DNA of 64,000 nucleotides from Molossus alvarezi (taxonomy: Eukaryota > Chordata > Mammalia > Chiroptera > Molossidae). The translations under genes and the position numbers were made by a program. Positions within the stretch are counted from its first letter, which is position 1. The number at the start of each line of letters is the position of its first letter. The notes beneath the pieces are model-generated. The model was given only the letters and a program-made list of their open reading frames with translations. It made no database searches and was not told the DNA's origin. Below are positions 53,993 through 64,000 of the stretch, in pieces. The stretch covers positions 16,390,501 through 16,454,500 of the forward strand of contig CM073886.1 of NCBI GenBank assembly GCA_037176705.1, read 5' to 3'.

Positions 53993-56664
53993 CACAGAGT
54001 CAGCTACTCTGTGTCTTTTTATGGGAGCATTCAAACCATTAACATTTAAGGTGATAATTGATATGTACTTATTTATTGCCATTTTTGTTTACTGTGGTTC
54101 CATTTTTCTTCCTATTTCTGCTACTAATTACAGCAGGTTGTTTTGTTGTTGTTTTTTTAGCAAATCTTGCAGTGCTGATTTGTGTTAATATATTCCTTTA
54201 GCCTTTTTTTCTGTCTGGAAAGCTCTTTATTTGACCTTCTATTTTGAATGATAGCCTTGCTGGATAGAGTAGTCTTGGATTCAGATCTTTGTTTTTCATG
54301 GCCTGTAGTGTTTGTGTTGAGAAGTCAGCTGAGAGCCTTATAGGGTTTCCTTTATAGGCAACCTGTTGCTTATCCCTTGCTGCCTTTAGGATTCTCTCTT
54401 TGTCTTTAATTTTTGGCTATGTGTCTTGGTGTGGGGCTGTTTGGGTTCTTCTTACTTGGGGCTCTCTGTGCTTCTTGAACTTGAATGCCTTCTTCCTTCA
54501 CCAAGTTAGGAAAGTTTTCTGTCATTATTTCTTCAAATATATTCTCTAACCCTTGCCCATTTTCTTCCTCTTCAGGTACTCCTATGATGCGAATGTTATT
54601 ATGTTTTCAATTGTCCCACAGTTCTCTTAAGCTATCTTCCTGTTTTTTAATCTTTTTTTTTGGTTTTCTGATTGGTTGATTTTTTCTACCCTGTCTTCTA
54701 ATTCACTGATTCGGTCCTCAGCTTCCTCTACTCTGCTGTTTAGTCCTTCCAATGTGTTTTAATTACTGCTATGTCATTCTTCATTTCCACTTGGTTGGTT
54801 TTCAATGTTTCTATATCTTTACTCATGGTGCTGATGTCCTTACTCATGCTATTGAGCTTCCTCAAGATCATGGCTCTGAACTCTACCTCTGATAATTTGC
54901 TTAGCTGCATTTCATTGATCTCATCTTTGATAGAGTTCGCTTGTTCTTTCATTTGGGATTTGTTTCTTTGTTTCACTATTTTGGCTATCTCAGTGGGTTT
55001 TGGAGCCTGCCAAATTTTCCCTGTAGGTGTTGGTGTTCTGTTGTTTGTGGCTCCCTGTACTGGGTTTGGATGAGCCTGGGTGGGCCCACGTTAAACACCA
55101 CTGTCAAGTCTTACTTTCCTGGGTAGATTTGCAAGCCCAGGAAAGGTTCAGTTATCCTCTAGCTTTTTCCTGGTGGCTAGTAGTCTCAGTTACTCAGTGC
55201 CTTGGAACGTAGCCCTGGTGTTCTGCCTAAGGGGATTTCCAGAGAGTGGGATAGATGCTGGTTGTTAATAAGCCTCAATTTTTATTTCTTTGCCTCACCT
55301 GGGAAAGGCTGAATCTCTGAGGGGGGGGGAGCTGCTGCTTTTCCCCACAGCTCGGGGAAGGAGCACACTGGCCATCGTCCTTTGTGGCCGCAACTCAGCA
55401 AAAACTCTGAGTGCCCTCCAAATCCCGGGTGTCCCCACTGAATTCCAGCCCAGTCTGCCCTCCCTCTGTCGTAGCCCCTAGGTGAGTGGCTGTGGCTATT
55501 TTAGTACTCTGTTCTTGCTCTCTGGGCTGTGGAGCAGGCTTGGTCTTTATTCCCCAAGGGCACTGCTCACAGCTAATACTGCTGCTGTCCGTGGGCTCCC
55601 AGCCCACCACCCTCTCGCACCTCTGCAGATCTACCAGTGTCCCTGGTTATATGGTCCTGATCTGCTGCTTTTCTGTTGCTTTTTTTCTGAGGATTTGTCT
55701 TTATTTTAGTTGTAATTCCCCTTTGGTCCTGGGAGATCATCTGCATGGCTTCTATTCACTCCGCCTCCTTTTTCACATCCTCTAAGCCTATCTTGTGTGC
55801 AGCTGGGTTGCACAGGCCTTTCTGTTGCCCCCACACCCTGCAGATCCCACGGGTAACTGGATGGCACAGTCCCTGCTGGATGGCACAGTCCTCCCTGGTG
55901 CTTCAGCACCCCACAGGTCCTGTGGGAAACTGGATCACACAGTCCCTGCTGCGTCTCACAGGCCTCTCTGGTGCCCCTGTACCCTGCAGTTCCCACGGGC
56001 AGGCAGCTGGATCACACCAGTCTCTCTGGGGCTCTGGCTTCCCACTGCACTTGTGAGCTACTGGACCGCACAGGGCTCTGTGGAGCCCCAGGTCCCGCTG
56101 CTGGGGAGTGCTGCTGCCCCGTGGGGCTCAACTCCTGCTCAGCTTTCACTGTAGATTTTGGGGATGGGTCTCATCTGCTGGTCTGTGCTTCTGTTGCCTG
56201 GGGATGGATGTCTGCTCCCCAGCCTCTGTTGCTGGAGGTATATCCAGACTCTGATCGGGCTGCTACTATGTGGGATGATGCTGAGCTCAGAGCTGTGCCC
56301 TGCTTCCATGACCAGCACCTTGGGAGCTCCCTCACTGTACACAGGTCTGTGTTGACGCAGAGTGTCCACTGGTGCCAGGTGTGCTGGTGGCTCAGGTTGC
56401 TGGGCTCTAGCCGCTCCCACTGTCTCCTCCCAGGGAATACCCGGGATCTTCCAAAATGGTGGGACCTCCCTGTGGCGCAGGGAGAAGCGCCCTGAAAGGC
56501 TGCTTACCTCGGTAGCCGGCTGCTCGGTCCACAGCACAGGAACCTTCTGCTCCACGTCTCTGAACTGCAGGGGTTTAGTCGTCCACCTTTGCATCCACTC
56601 ACACTCTCACACACTAGCTCAATCTCACACATTCACCCTCCCTCTGGTCCTGCCCACCGCCATC
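53993..56664 (-). mobile_element. L1 5' half: 5'UTR, ORF1 remnant and first codons of ORF2
   Basis: Minus strand from 56664: 5' end ggagatggcggtgggcagg (YY1-like), a ~1.7-kb GC-rich 5'UTR with tandem repeats (55811-56100), ORF1 start at 54976 (MKQRNKSQMKEQ, homologous to MRIQRNRSQMKEQ at 25982; 79-codon open piece 54740-54976), ORF1 C-terminal blocks near 54400-54560 (GVPEEEEN region), end about 54160, then ORF2 ATG at 54082 (MAINKYISIITLNVNGLNAP). Cut off at 53993 by a SINE. This is the ORF2-bearing relative of the ORF1-only elements. Confidence 0.85.
55811..56110 (-). repeat. Tandem monomers in L1 5'UTR
   Basis: Degenerate units begin (plus strand) at 55811, 55884, 55957, 56013 and about 56067, each starting cacag(g/t)cc or similar and containing ctgcag..cccacggg..actggat. 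Periods 73, 73, 56 and 54 bp. Confidence 0.7.
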
Positions 56665-56666
56665 TC

Positions 56667-56786
56667 CAGGCTGTTTTGATTACAGTAGCTTTGTCCTACT
56701 TTGTCCTTCTTTTTCAAGATTGCTGTGGCTATTTGGGGTCTTTTTTGGTTCCATATGAACTTTTGAAATATTTGTTCTAGTTACTG
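56667..56786 (-). mobile_element. L1 ORF2 scrap, antisense
   Basis: aggctgttttgattacagtagc ... ttttttggttccatatgaac: same ORF2 segment as 447-580 here. Lies immediately upstream of the L1 5' end at 56664. Confidence 0.85.
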
Positions 56787-57650
56787 CAAGAAATTTAAAA
56801 AAGACCTAAATAAATGGTGATATTTATCCATGGACGAGAAGGCTTAATACTATAAGTGCATCAATTCAAAAAACTGACCTGTAGATTTAATACAATTCTA
56901 ACCAAAATCTCAAAAGTTTTTCAAATACAGAACTTGACAAATTGATAACAGAAAATGGAAATGATTAGAAAGTCTACCAACAATAGAATGGATAAATAAA
57001 TTGTGTTATATCCAGAGGATGGAATGAAAATAAGTTAGCAATGTGCAACCATATGAATGACTCGAGAAGAGGTCAGATGTTTGCGCACATGCACACATAC
57101 ACACACCCAGCCATAGGGTTTAGAAATCCATATTTTGGCCCTGGCTGATTTAGCTCAGCGGTAGAGTGTCGGCCTGCAGACCAATGATTTGAGGGTTCGA
57201 TTCTGGCCAAGGGCATGTACCTCAGTTGCGGTTCATCCCTGGCCCTGGTTGGGGTCATGTGGGAGGTAACCAGTCAATGTGTCCCTCTCACGTTGATGTT
57301 TCTCTCTCTCTCCCTTTCTTTCCCTCTCTCACTCTCCCACTCTATCTGAAGATAAATAGAAAAATATTCTCGGGGGAGGATTTAAAAAAAAGAAGTGCAT
57401 ATTTTGGTGAGAAATTATAGGTAAACACAAGGAAATGATTAGAAAGGTGGATGGAAGTGGAGAACAAATGCAACAGGAAAGGGCATGCAGTGGGTTCTGG
57501 GGTGCTGGCATGTTCTATTTCTTGACTTGGGTAGTGGTTGTACAGGTGTTTGCTTTATGATAACCATTGGGTAGTACTTCTTTGTTTTGTGCACTTTTCT
57601 GTATGGGTGTCATATTTCACAATGGTTTTTGAAAGATAAAGAATATTTGT
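56787..57650 (+). mobile_element. Old L1 (L1M) ORF2 scrap and 3'UTR
   Basis: 56787-57137 (gacctaaataaatggtgat, gaatggataaataaattgtg) and, beyond the SINE, 57394-57650 with the L1 3'UTR (gggttctggggtgctggcatgttctattt). Confidence 0.7.
57138..57393 (+). mobile_element. SINE class A
   Basis: TSD tccatattttg / tgcatattttg. Unusually good Pol III boxes: tagctcagcgg (A box) and ggttcgattct (B box). Confidence 0.94.
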
Positions 57651-57757
57651 TTTCCACACTTAGAATCAGGGTGTCTTAAGTCTTCATGAGAGAGACAATA
57701 AGAAATAGAATGTAAAATAAGCAGTTGTTTAATGAACTGTAACATGACAAAGGCCAT

Positions 57758-58067
57758 AAGGGAAGGGAAGGGAAAGGAAAGGAAGGGAAGGGAAGGGAAG
57801 GGAAGGGAAGAAGGGAAGGGAAGGGAAGGGAAGGGAAGAAGGGAAGGGAAGAAGGGAAGGGAAGGGAAGGGAAGGGAAGGGAAGAAGGGAAGGGAAGGGA
57901 AGGGAAGGGAAGGGAAGGGAAGGGAAGGGAAGGGAGGGGAAGGGAAGAAGGGAAGGGAAGGGAAGGGAGGGGAAGGGAAGAAGGGAAGGGAAGGGAAGGG
58001 AAGGGAAGGGAAGGGAAGGGAAGGGAAGGGAAGGGAAGGGAAGGGAAGGGAAGGGAAGGGAAGGGGA
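57758..58067. repeat. (GGGAA)n polypurine microsatellite, 310 bp
   Basis: Only purines on the plus strand for about 310 bp. Mostly GGGAA, with GGAAGAAGGGAA and GGGAGGGGAA variants recurring roughly every 30-70 bp. The 131-138 codon frames on both strands are artefacts. Confidence 0.98.
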
Positions 58068-58288
58068 CTGATTCTGGGAAAACAATTGCCAAAGACTAAG
58101 AATTTGCTGTTGTTTATTCAGCACTAACAGTGGCAGAGGGGCACTGTGACTGGAGGATCACCAGCCAGGAACAGGGATGACTCCTTGTTCCACCTCAAAC
58201 TGGACAAAACAAACAGAGAATACCCAGCTCCCTGTGCTCTGCCTCTGGGCATGCTAAGAAGTCTTCACATGACTAATCTGGTTTCTAG
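58068..58288. other. No gene recognised
   Basis: Short unassigned stretch between the purine tract and a SINE. Confidence 0.5.
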
Positions 58289-58505
58289 AATTAAAAAAAG
58301 AATTTTTTTTCTTTATTGATTTTATAGAGAGATGAAGGGAGAGGGAGAGAGAGACAGAAACATCAATGAGAGAGAACATCGACTGGCCACCTCCTGCATG
58401 ACCCCCACTGGGGATCAGGCCCACATGTGCCCTGACCGGGAATCGAACCCGTGACCTCTTTGTGCATGGGTCGACACTCAACCACTGAGCCGCACCGGCC
58501 GAGTT
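58289..58505 (-). mobile_element. SINE class B
   Basis: Antisense; head ends ctgagccgcaccggcc. Possible TSD tggtttctag / tggtttcttg. Confidence 0.92.
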
Positions 58506-58970
58506 TGGTTTCTTGAGTATTTAGAGATCAAGACAGGGAGTGGATTCCTTGAATAAAAGGCATGGATATTCAGATTTCAAGAGAGGTATACTTCCATTAT
58601 ATATTAATAAAATTACACTCTTATTTAATTGTTTAGTCTCTACAGGCTTGTACAGTATGATGCAATTCCCTAAAAATTATCACCTCTGGGTGATCTGATA
58701 AAATTGAGTTCTTGAGCCTGTATAGTAGAAGCTCAAACCTTAGTTCCATTTTAACCCATCAAATATACATACTAAGAGACTCAGAGGGAACTCTTAGCCA
58801 GCTTATTTCATCTCATCAATACTGGCTGGTTATTACAAAGGGCCTGTCTGGGAGCAGGACCCTACCTGGGGAGAATTTTAGACTTGGAAATAGTCTCTGT
58901 GGGGAGGACTTCCCTAACCCTCACATTTTATTTAAGGAGGAAGTAGGGTTCTGTGATAAAGACATTATAT
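58506..58970. other. No gene recognised
   Basis: An 86-codon frame (58712-58972) has no motif; repeat content not identified. Confidence 0.45.
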
Positions 58971-59435
58971 AAAAAAAACCTACAGACTAATATCCCTCAT
59001 GAACACTAATACAAAAATCCTCAAGAGAATGATAGCAAATAAAATCTTGTAATATATTCAAAGAACCAAGACCATGTGAGGTTTATCCCAGGAATATAAG
59101 GCTAATTCAACATTTGAAAAGCAATTAATGTAATCCATCACAATAGAATTAAAGAGAAAAGTCATATGATCATCTCAATACTATAGATGCAGAGAATGCA
59201 TTTGACAAAATTCAACATCCATTCATGAGAAAAAAATTCTCAGCAAGCTAAGAATAAAAGGGAACTTTCTCAAAATGATAAACCTACAGTGGACATCAAA
59301 TTTAATGGTGAAAGACTGAATCTTTTCTTCCTACAATTTGGTTCAGGGTGAGGATGTTCACTTTAACTACTTCTTGTCAATGTTGCACTAGAAGTCCTAG
59401 CCATTACAATAGGTTATAAAAAAATAAATAATATG

Positions 59436-59691
59436 GCCCTGGCCGGTTTGGCTCAGTGGTTAGAGCATCGACCTGCGGTCCTGAGAGACCCGGGTTCAGT
59501 TCTGGCTAAGGGCACGTACCTCGGTTGCAGTTTGTCCCCGGCCCTGGTTGGTCGTGTGGGTGGCAGCCACTCAATGTGTCCCTTTCACATCGATGTTTCT
59601 CTCTCTCTCTCTGTTCCTCTCTCTCCCTCCCACTCTACCTGAACAAAGAATGGAAAAATGTCCTCGGGTGAGGGTAAAAAAATAAATTAAA
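59436..59691 (+). mobile_element. SINE class A, young
   Basis: TSD aaataaataatatg at about 59422-59435 and 59693-59706. Confidence 0.95.
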
Positions 59692-60593
59692 TAAATAAAT
59701 AATATGAATCCAAATTGGTAAGGAATTTGCAAAGCTAATAGAGAGAGGTCCTGTGTAACTTTTACCTAGTTTCCCCCAATGGTAATATCTTATATAACAT
59801 AAAAACTAGGAAACTGATACTGGTCTAATGTTGGCAAACTGATTTTTGACAAACGTACCAAGGCAATTTAATGGAGCAATTCATTTGTCCTTTCAACAAA
59901 TAACTGGATATCAGAATGGAAAGAATAAAGTTTATACAAAGATCAACTCAAAATGGATTATAGACATGAACATAAAAGCTAAAGCTATACAACTTATAGG
60001 AGAAAATCTTCATGACCTTGGGGTTAATAAAGATTTCTTAGGATACCATAACAGAAAAAAATGATAAAATAGAATTGAAATTTTAATCTCCTGCTTTTCA
60101 AAAGACACCATTAAGAAAATGAAAATGAAAAGGCAAGCCATGAACTGGGAGAAAATATTTCCAACATGTATATCTGACAGAGGAATAGTATCCAGAATAT
60201 ATAAAATCCTTTGTAACCCAATAACACAGTATAAACAACCCAGTTAGAAATGAATACAAGTTAATAGGTATGGGGTTTCACTTTGGAGTGATGGAAATGT
60301 TCTGAAATTAGCATTAATGGTTGCACAACATAGTGAATATGCTAAAAACCACTGAAGAGTACACTGTAAAATGGTGAATTTTGTTATGTGAAGTATATCT
60401 CAATTTTTAAAAAGTACTCTAAAAATGGGGAAGAGACTTGAACAGACAATCCACAAAAGAAGAAATATAAATAGCCAATATGCATATGAAAAGATGTTTA
60501 AGATCATTAGTCATTAGAGTTAGGAAAATGCAAATTAAAACCACAATGCGTACCTCTTCACGCCCACTAGAATGACTAAAAATTTTAAAATGT

Positions 60594-60806
60594 GTTTTTT
60601 TGTTTGTTTTTTTTTATTGCTTTTTTAGTCAGAGAGGGAGAGAGAGATAGAAACATCGACGTGAGAGAAACATCCATCAGCTGCCTCCTGCATGCCCCCT
60701 ATTGGGGATCGATCCCACAATCTGGGCATGTGCCTTGACTGGGAATTGAACTAGGGCTTCTTAAACCATGGGATGACACTCAGTCCACTGAGCCACACCA
60801 GCCAGT
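60594..60806 (-). mobile_element. SINE class B/C
   Basis: Antisense; head ends tgagccacaccagccagt. Confidence 0.88.
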
Positions 60807-61455
60807 CAAAAAAAATTTTTTTTAATTTACAATACCAAGTGGTTGATGATGCTGTGTAGCAACTGGAACTCTCCAATACTGCTAGTAGGAATGTAAAATG
60901 GTACAACCACTTTAATGGTTTGACAGTTTCTTATAATATTAAACACACCTATCAATGACCAGCAATTCCACTACTAGGTAGTTACCAAGAGAAATGAAAA
61001 TATGTTCTACAAAGAGCTTTGTACATAAATGTTCATAGCAGAAACTATTTATAATAGGTAAAAAGTAGAAACAGCCCAAAAGTTCACCTGCTGAAGAATG
61101 GATAAACAAATTGTGATGCATCCATATGACAGAATTCTACTCAGCAATAAAAAAGAAAGAATGGTTTGTACACCGAAAAACATTATTGGATCTCAGAGAT
61201 TATGTTGAGCAAAAGAAGCGAGACCCAAAAGCGTACATAATGAATGATTCCAGTTACACAAAGTTCTAGAACAGGCACTAGAAATTAGATCAGTAGTTGC
61301 TTGGAGCAGGGGTAAGGGTTGAGGAATTGACTATAAAAGAGATGAGGGAACTTTCTGGAGAGATGATGTTTTATAGCCTGATTGAAATGGTGGTTCTGTA
61401 GGGGCACACATTTGTCAAAACTCATCAGACTATAGACTTAAAATCTATGCATTTT

Positions 61456-61712
61456 GCCCTGGCCGGTTTGGCTCAGCGGTTAGAGCATTGGCCTGAAGTC
61501 CAGAGAGACCCGGGTTCGGTTCCTGCTGAGGGCACATACCTTGGTTGCAAGTTGTCCCTGGCCCTGGTTGGTCGTGCAGGTTGGTCGTGCAGGTGGCAGC
61601 CACTTGATGTGTCCCTTTCACGTCGATGTCTCTCTCTCTCTCTCTCTCTCTCCCCCTCTCTCTCCCTCCCACTCTATCTGAACAAAAAATGTCCTTGGGT
61701 GAGGATAAAAAT
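61456..61712 (+). mobile_element. SINE class A with internal 13-bp duplication
   Basis: Perfect TSD aaaatctatgcatttt (61440-61455 and 61713-61728). gttggtcgtgcag is tandemly duplicated at 61567-61579 and 61580-61592. Confidence 0.97.
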
Positions 61713-61794
61713 AAAATCTATGCATTTTAATATGTATCAATTATACCTCAGCAAACTTAATTAAACAAATTTAAAAGAGCATGAAATCTGGAAA

Positions 61795-61965
61795 CAAACT
61801 ACTTGGGGTTGAGTCATTCATCCTGGCTCCAAAGTTTAAACGCTGTGTGACCTTGGACAAGTTACATATCCTTTTTAATCCTCAGTTTCCTGATCTGAAG
61901 AATGGGGATGCCACTCAGATTTGAGAGAGGGAATACACTTGTTGTATCCAGGTGCTGTGTGTGTA
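61795..61965 (-). mobile_element. MIR SINE, antisense
   Basis: gctgtgtgaccttggacaagttac, cctcagtttcctgatctgaagaatgggga: reverse MIR core. A sense MIR-like scrap (ctatgtgccaggtgctgt) follows at 61985-62010. Confidence 0.85.
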
Positions 61966-62112
61966 TTAAAAATGGCTCTGTGCTGACTATGTGCCAGGTG
62001 CTGTGGTGAGTTTGCACAAAAGGGCAACCAACTGGATGGAAAGAAAAGATGTGCATAGTGGGCTCCTGGGCTTCTTTTCATCCTTGACCACCAGGAGTTG
62101 GGGTGGGTGGGG

Positions 62113-62508
62113 AATGTATTTGTTTGCTAGGGCTGCCAAAACAAATTACTGCAGACTGGGTTCCTTAAACAATAGAAGTTTATCTTCTCACAGTTCTGGA
62201 GGCTGGAAGTTCAAGATGAAGATGCCGGTAGATTTAGTTTTTCCCAAGGCCTTTTCCCTGGGCTTATAGATGGCCCTTTCTTGCTGTGTCCTCACATGCT
62301 CTTCCTTCTGTTCGAACCTCTCTCTTCTAAGGATCGAAGTCAGATTGGATGAGGGCCCACCCTAATGACTTCATTTAAAAGTAGTCATTTATTTAAAGAC
62401 CCTATCTTTAAATGAAGCCACATTCTGAGGTCCTGGGGGTTAAGACTTCAACATATGTATTTGAGGTCAGGGGGTTGGGCTGTGACACACAATTTGGCCC
62501 ATAACAGG
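62113..62508 (-). mobile_element. MLT1-type LTR, antisense, complete
   Basis: gtatttgtttgctagggctgcc, ctcacagttctggaggctgg, tgagggcccaccctaatgac, aagccacattctgaggtcc, cacaatttggcccataaca. About 395 bp. Confidence 0.92.
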
Positions 62509-62784
62509 ATGAATCCAGATTTGATCCATCTTGGATAGGAATGTCTAAGAACAGGGCCTGTATATATGGATGGACACTATTAACATGGGATTAACTAGAT
62601 TAGGCCATGTCTGTGCCATGAAATAACACAGCTTTAGAAATGATGGGGTAATTATCTCAAAATAGAGTTTAAAAGAATGATAGTAGACCTGTATATCTGC
62701 TACCAAATATAGTAGACCTGTCTGTCTGCATATGAAGAAGCTCCAACACACATAACTGAACTAGCATAGCAAATTTCAATACAG

Positions 62785-62905
62785 TATCAGTGGGCCTCAG
62801 AATCACTGTGGATTCTAACCGAATTGTTCTGGAGAGAGATTTCGGCACTGGTATTTAAAAATAAATGTTTTTCTCATCTGCAGCCCAGGGCTAAGAACAA
62901 CTGTT
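62785..62905. mobile_element. hAT-type MITE fragment (MER5/MER20 group)
   Basis: gggcctcagaatcactgtgg ... ggcactggtatttaaaaataaatg ... ctgcagcccagggctaagaacaact matches the layout of Charlie-type MITEs. Confidence 0.6.
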
Positions 62906-62914
62906 AATAATGAG

Positions 62915-63095
62915 GGCTAATTATTTTGTCCTTACTGTAGCCGACTGTTCTAAGCATTTTGTGTATATTAATTTACTGAATCCTCACAACCATCCCATTT
63001 TACAGATGAGAAAAGTGAGTCACAGAGAGGTTAAAAAACTTGTTCATATTCACACAGCTAATGAATGATGGAGGTGGGATCTGAACTCAGAGTGG
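62915..63095 (+). mobile_element. MIR SINE
   Basis: cttactgtagccgactgttctaagc, gaatcctcacaaccatccc, ttttacagatgagaaaagtgag, cacacagctaatgaatg. Confidence 0.92.
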
Positions 63096-63214
63096 TCCCC
63101 AAAATCTAGTAGAATTCTATGGGGTATGGAAAGGAGAAGAGTAGCATTTAGGAATTTTCTATTTTAGTCGGTGGGGGAGGGGGCCAGAAATTCAGTGATT
63201 AGCCAGGTTTGGAA

Positions 63215-63375
63215 ATCTAGAACCACTGTTCCAAGCTACCTGATAAAAACCTCCCAGGGAACTCTTTAAATGTACAGATTCCTGAATATCTTACCTGGAG
63301 ATTCTGATTCTGATTCCTGGGTCTGGGGCAGGACACAGGAATCCATATGTTTAGCCAGGCTCCCAGACATGGGCA
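63215..63375. mobile_element. hAT-type MITE
   Basis: aaatctagaaccactgttcc, aaaacctcccagggaac, ggagattctgattctgattcc, tctggggcaggacacaggaatcc: MER5/MER20-like order. Confidence 0.6.
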
Positions 63376-63576
63376 TGGGTCTTCTGTAGCCATGTAGAAC
63401 CAGAGCTTGGTTCAAAGTTCTGCTGTCAACACGTTGAAATTCTTCATAACTTCATCTTTGAATTCATGTTTTGTATCTGATGGGACACTGTGATGTGTAC
63501 TTGGGGCTCAGAGGCTCAGCATACCTGTGGTCTCACGTCACCACCGCTCTGCGTCTCTGAAATCCTGTCTCTACAG

Positions 63577-63689
63577 CCAGGGCCCTACTCGCTGGTGCCC
63601 TGGCTGCCCCTGCCCCTGCCCCAGGCCACGCTGTTCTCTGCTCTTCACCTTCTCCTGATTCTGTCAGTGTTCAGTCCGTGCAAAGGCAG
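63577..63689 (+). other. Candidate exon, 113 bp, unidentified
   Basis: Bounded by a pyrimidine-rich acceptor (ctgtctctacag) and a strong donor (aggcag|gtaaat). Open in the frame starting with its first base: PGPYSLVPWLPLPLPQATL then FSALHLLLILSVFSPCKG, a leucine-rich, membrane-like stretch. 113 bp is not a multiple of 3, so the next exon would be in another phase. I recognise no gene; a chance splice pair is possible. 63690-64000 shows nothing else. Confidence 0.3.
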
Positions 63690-64000
63690 GTAAATGCTTC
63701 TCTGTCCTCCTTCTTGTGCTACCAGTGTCCAGGGTGACAGAAAAGTACAGGAGGGGACACCACCAGAGTTGGACACCAAGTGTTTTTCAGGGTAAGTTAG
63801 TTCAAAGAGCTGACGTTTTGGAGGAAGGCGGTGGATAGGTGTGACACAAGAAGCAATTGAGAGTGACGCCGGTGCAAACGGGAACTGGGGCTTACTCGAA
63901 GTTAAGACTGTGTCCTTCGCCTGTAGAAGAACTGTTCTATTTATAGAAGCATCATAAGTGGCAAATGCTGATGCTCCCCACCCCCGTTCAATTGGTCTAA

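Larger units (their letters stand above)
58971..61775 (+). mobile_element. Old L1 (L1M) ORF2 to 3' end, rearranged
   Basis: RT region from ctacagactaatatccctcatg through gatgcagagaatgcatttgac. After a SINE, 59815-60240 (ctcaaaatggattatagacatg, aaaagacaccattaagaaaatg), a 3'UTR-like scrap at 60245-60410, then ORF2 C-terminus 60420-61200 (gaccagcaattccactactagg) and the 3' end to 61775. No open frame over 75 codons. Confidence 0.8.

Noticed and set aside
55795..56594. Frames of 119, 151 and 174 codons
   Set aside because: They lie in the GC-rich 5'UTR of an antisense L1, overlap on both strands, and show no protein motif.
57138..57220. Possible tRNA gene (good A and B boxes)
   Set aside because: It is the head of a SINE with TSD and tail; no anticodon arm of a true tRNA and dozens of siblings in the window.
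57676..58127. 131-138 codon frames on both strands
   Set aside because: They are the pentanucleotide GGGAA repeat read as protein; composition and strand symmetry exclude a gene.
1..64000. CRISPR arrays, operons, integrons or other microbial systems
   Set aside because: Sequence is mammalian throughout; the regular repeats are SINEs and microsatellites.

Overview
This window is nuclear DNA from a placental mammal, almost certainly a bat of the vespertilionid/yangochiropteran group. About 46 copies of tRNA-headed SINEs of the chiropteran VES kind are scattered through it. I use three classes. Class A has the head GCCCTGGCCGGTTTGGCTC and a GGGTGAGGAT tail. Class B has the head GGTGTGGCTCAGTGGTTGA and a CAATAAAGA tail. 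Class C is an older relative with a TAGCTCAGTTGGTTAGAG-like head. They sit among LINE-1 of at least three age classes, ERVL-MaLR (MLT1/MST-type) LTRs, L2 and MIR fossils, hAT- and mariner-type MITEs, and two processed pseudogenes. There are no bacterial genes, CRISPR arrays, true tRNA genes or rRNA genes. I found no convincing complete host gene; two short splice-flanked open stretches (about 42.35 kb and 63.58-63.69 kb) are the only exon candidates.

Layout. 1-4.3 kb: head-to-head L1 pieces. 4.3-7.8 kb: an old L1 on the plus strand carrying SINEs and LTR pieces. 7.9-8.35 kb: L2. 8.35-15.3 kb: an old L1 5' region and ORF1, split by an MLT1 LTR and by a 5'-complete bat L1-type element (copy 1). 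16.36-17.14 kb: RPS6 processed pseudogene. 17.4-22.3 kb: L1 3' parts. 22.3-24.5 kb: old L1 5'/ORF1-like sequence. 24.5-27.5 kb: an MLT1-like LTR interrupted by a 2.2-kb ORF1-only L1 derivative with an intact 306-codon ORF (copy 2) and by an L1 3' end. 27.5-31.8 kb: LTR-like sequence and L2. 31.8-43.1 kb: the most gene-like, least repetitive part (MIR, L2, MLT1, one mariner MITE), but without a recognisable gene. 43.11-43.57 kb: TUBB processed pseudogene. 43.6-57.6 kb: a deeply nested L1 stack holding copy 3 of the ORF1-bearing element, a nearly complete but dead L1 ORF2, and the 5' half of another L1 with a tandem-repeat promoter. 57.76-58.07 kb: a 310-bp pure purine tract. 59-61.8 kb: old L1. 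61.8-64 kb: MIR, MLT1 and hAT fossils.

The most interesting object is the element at 24681-26879 (minus strand). It has a perfect 17-bp target-site duplication, a CpG-rich 5'UTR that starts with a YY1-type motif, one intact ORF1 and a 3'UTR with AATAAA. ORF2 is gone: a vestigial ORF2 start is joined to sequence resembling the ORF2 end. This is a half-L1 (HAL1-like) non-autonomous retrotransposon. Two older, decayed copies with the same 5'UTR and ORF1, also without a following ORF2, lie at 11.5-15.1 and 45.1-48.2 kb. The window therefore hints at a bat lineage of ORF1-only elements of differing ages, depending in trans on L1 ORF2 protein.

All family names come from pattern recognition, not alignment. 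Boundaries are good to a few bases where a target-site duplication (TSD) is given and otherwise to about 10-50 bases.
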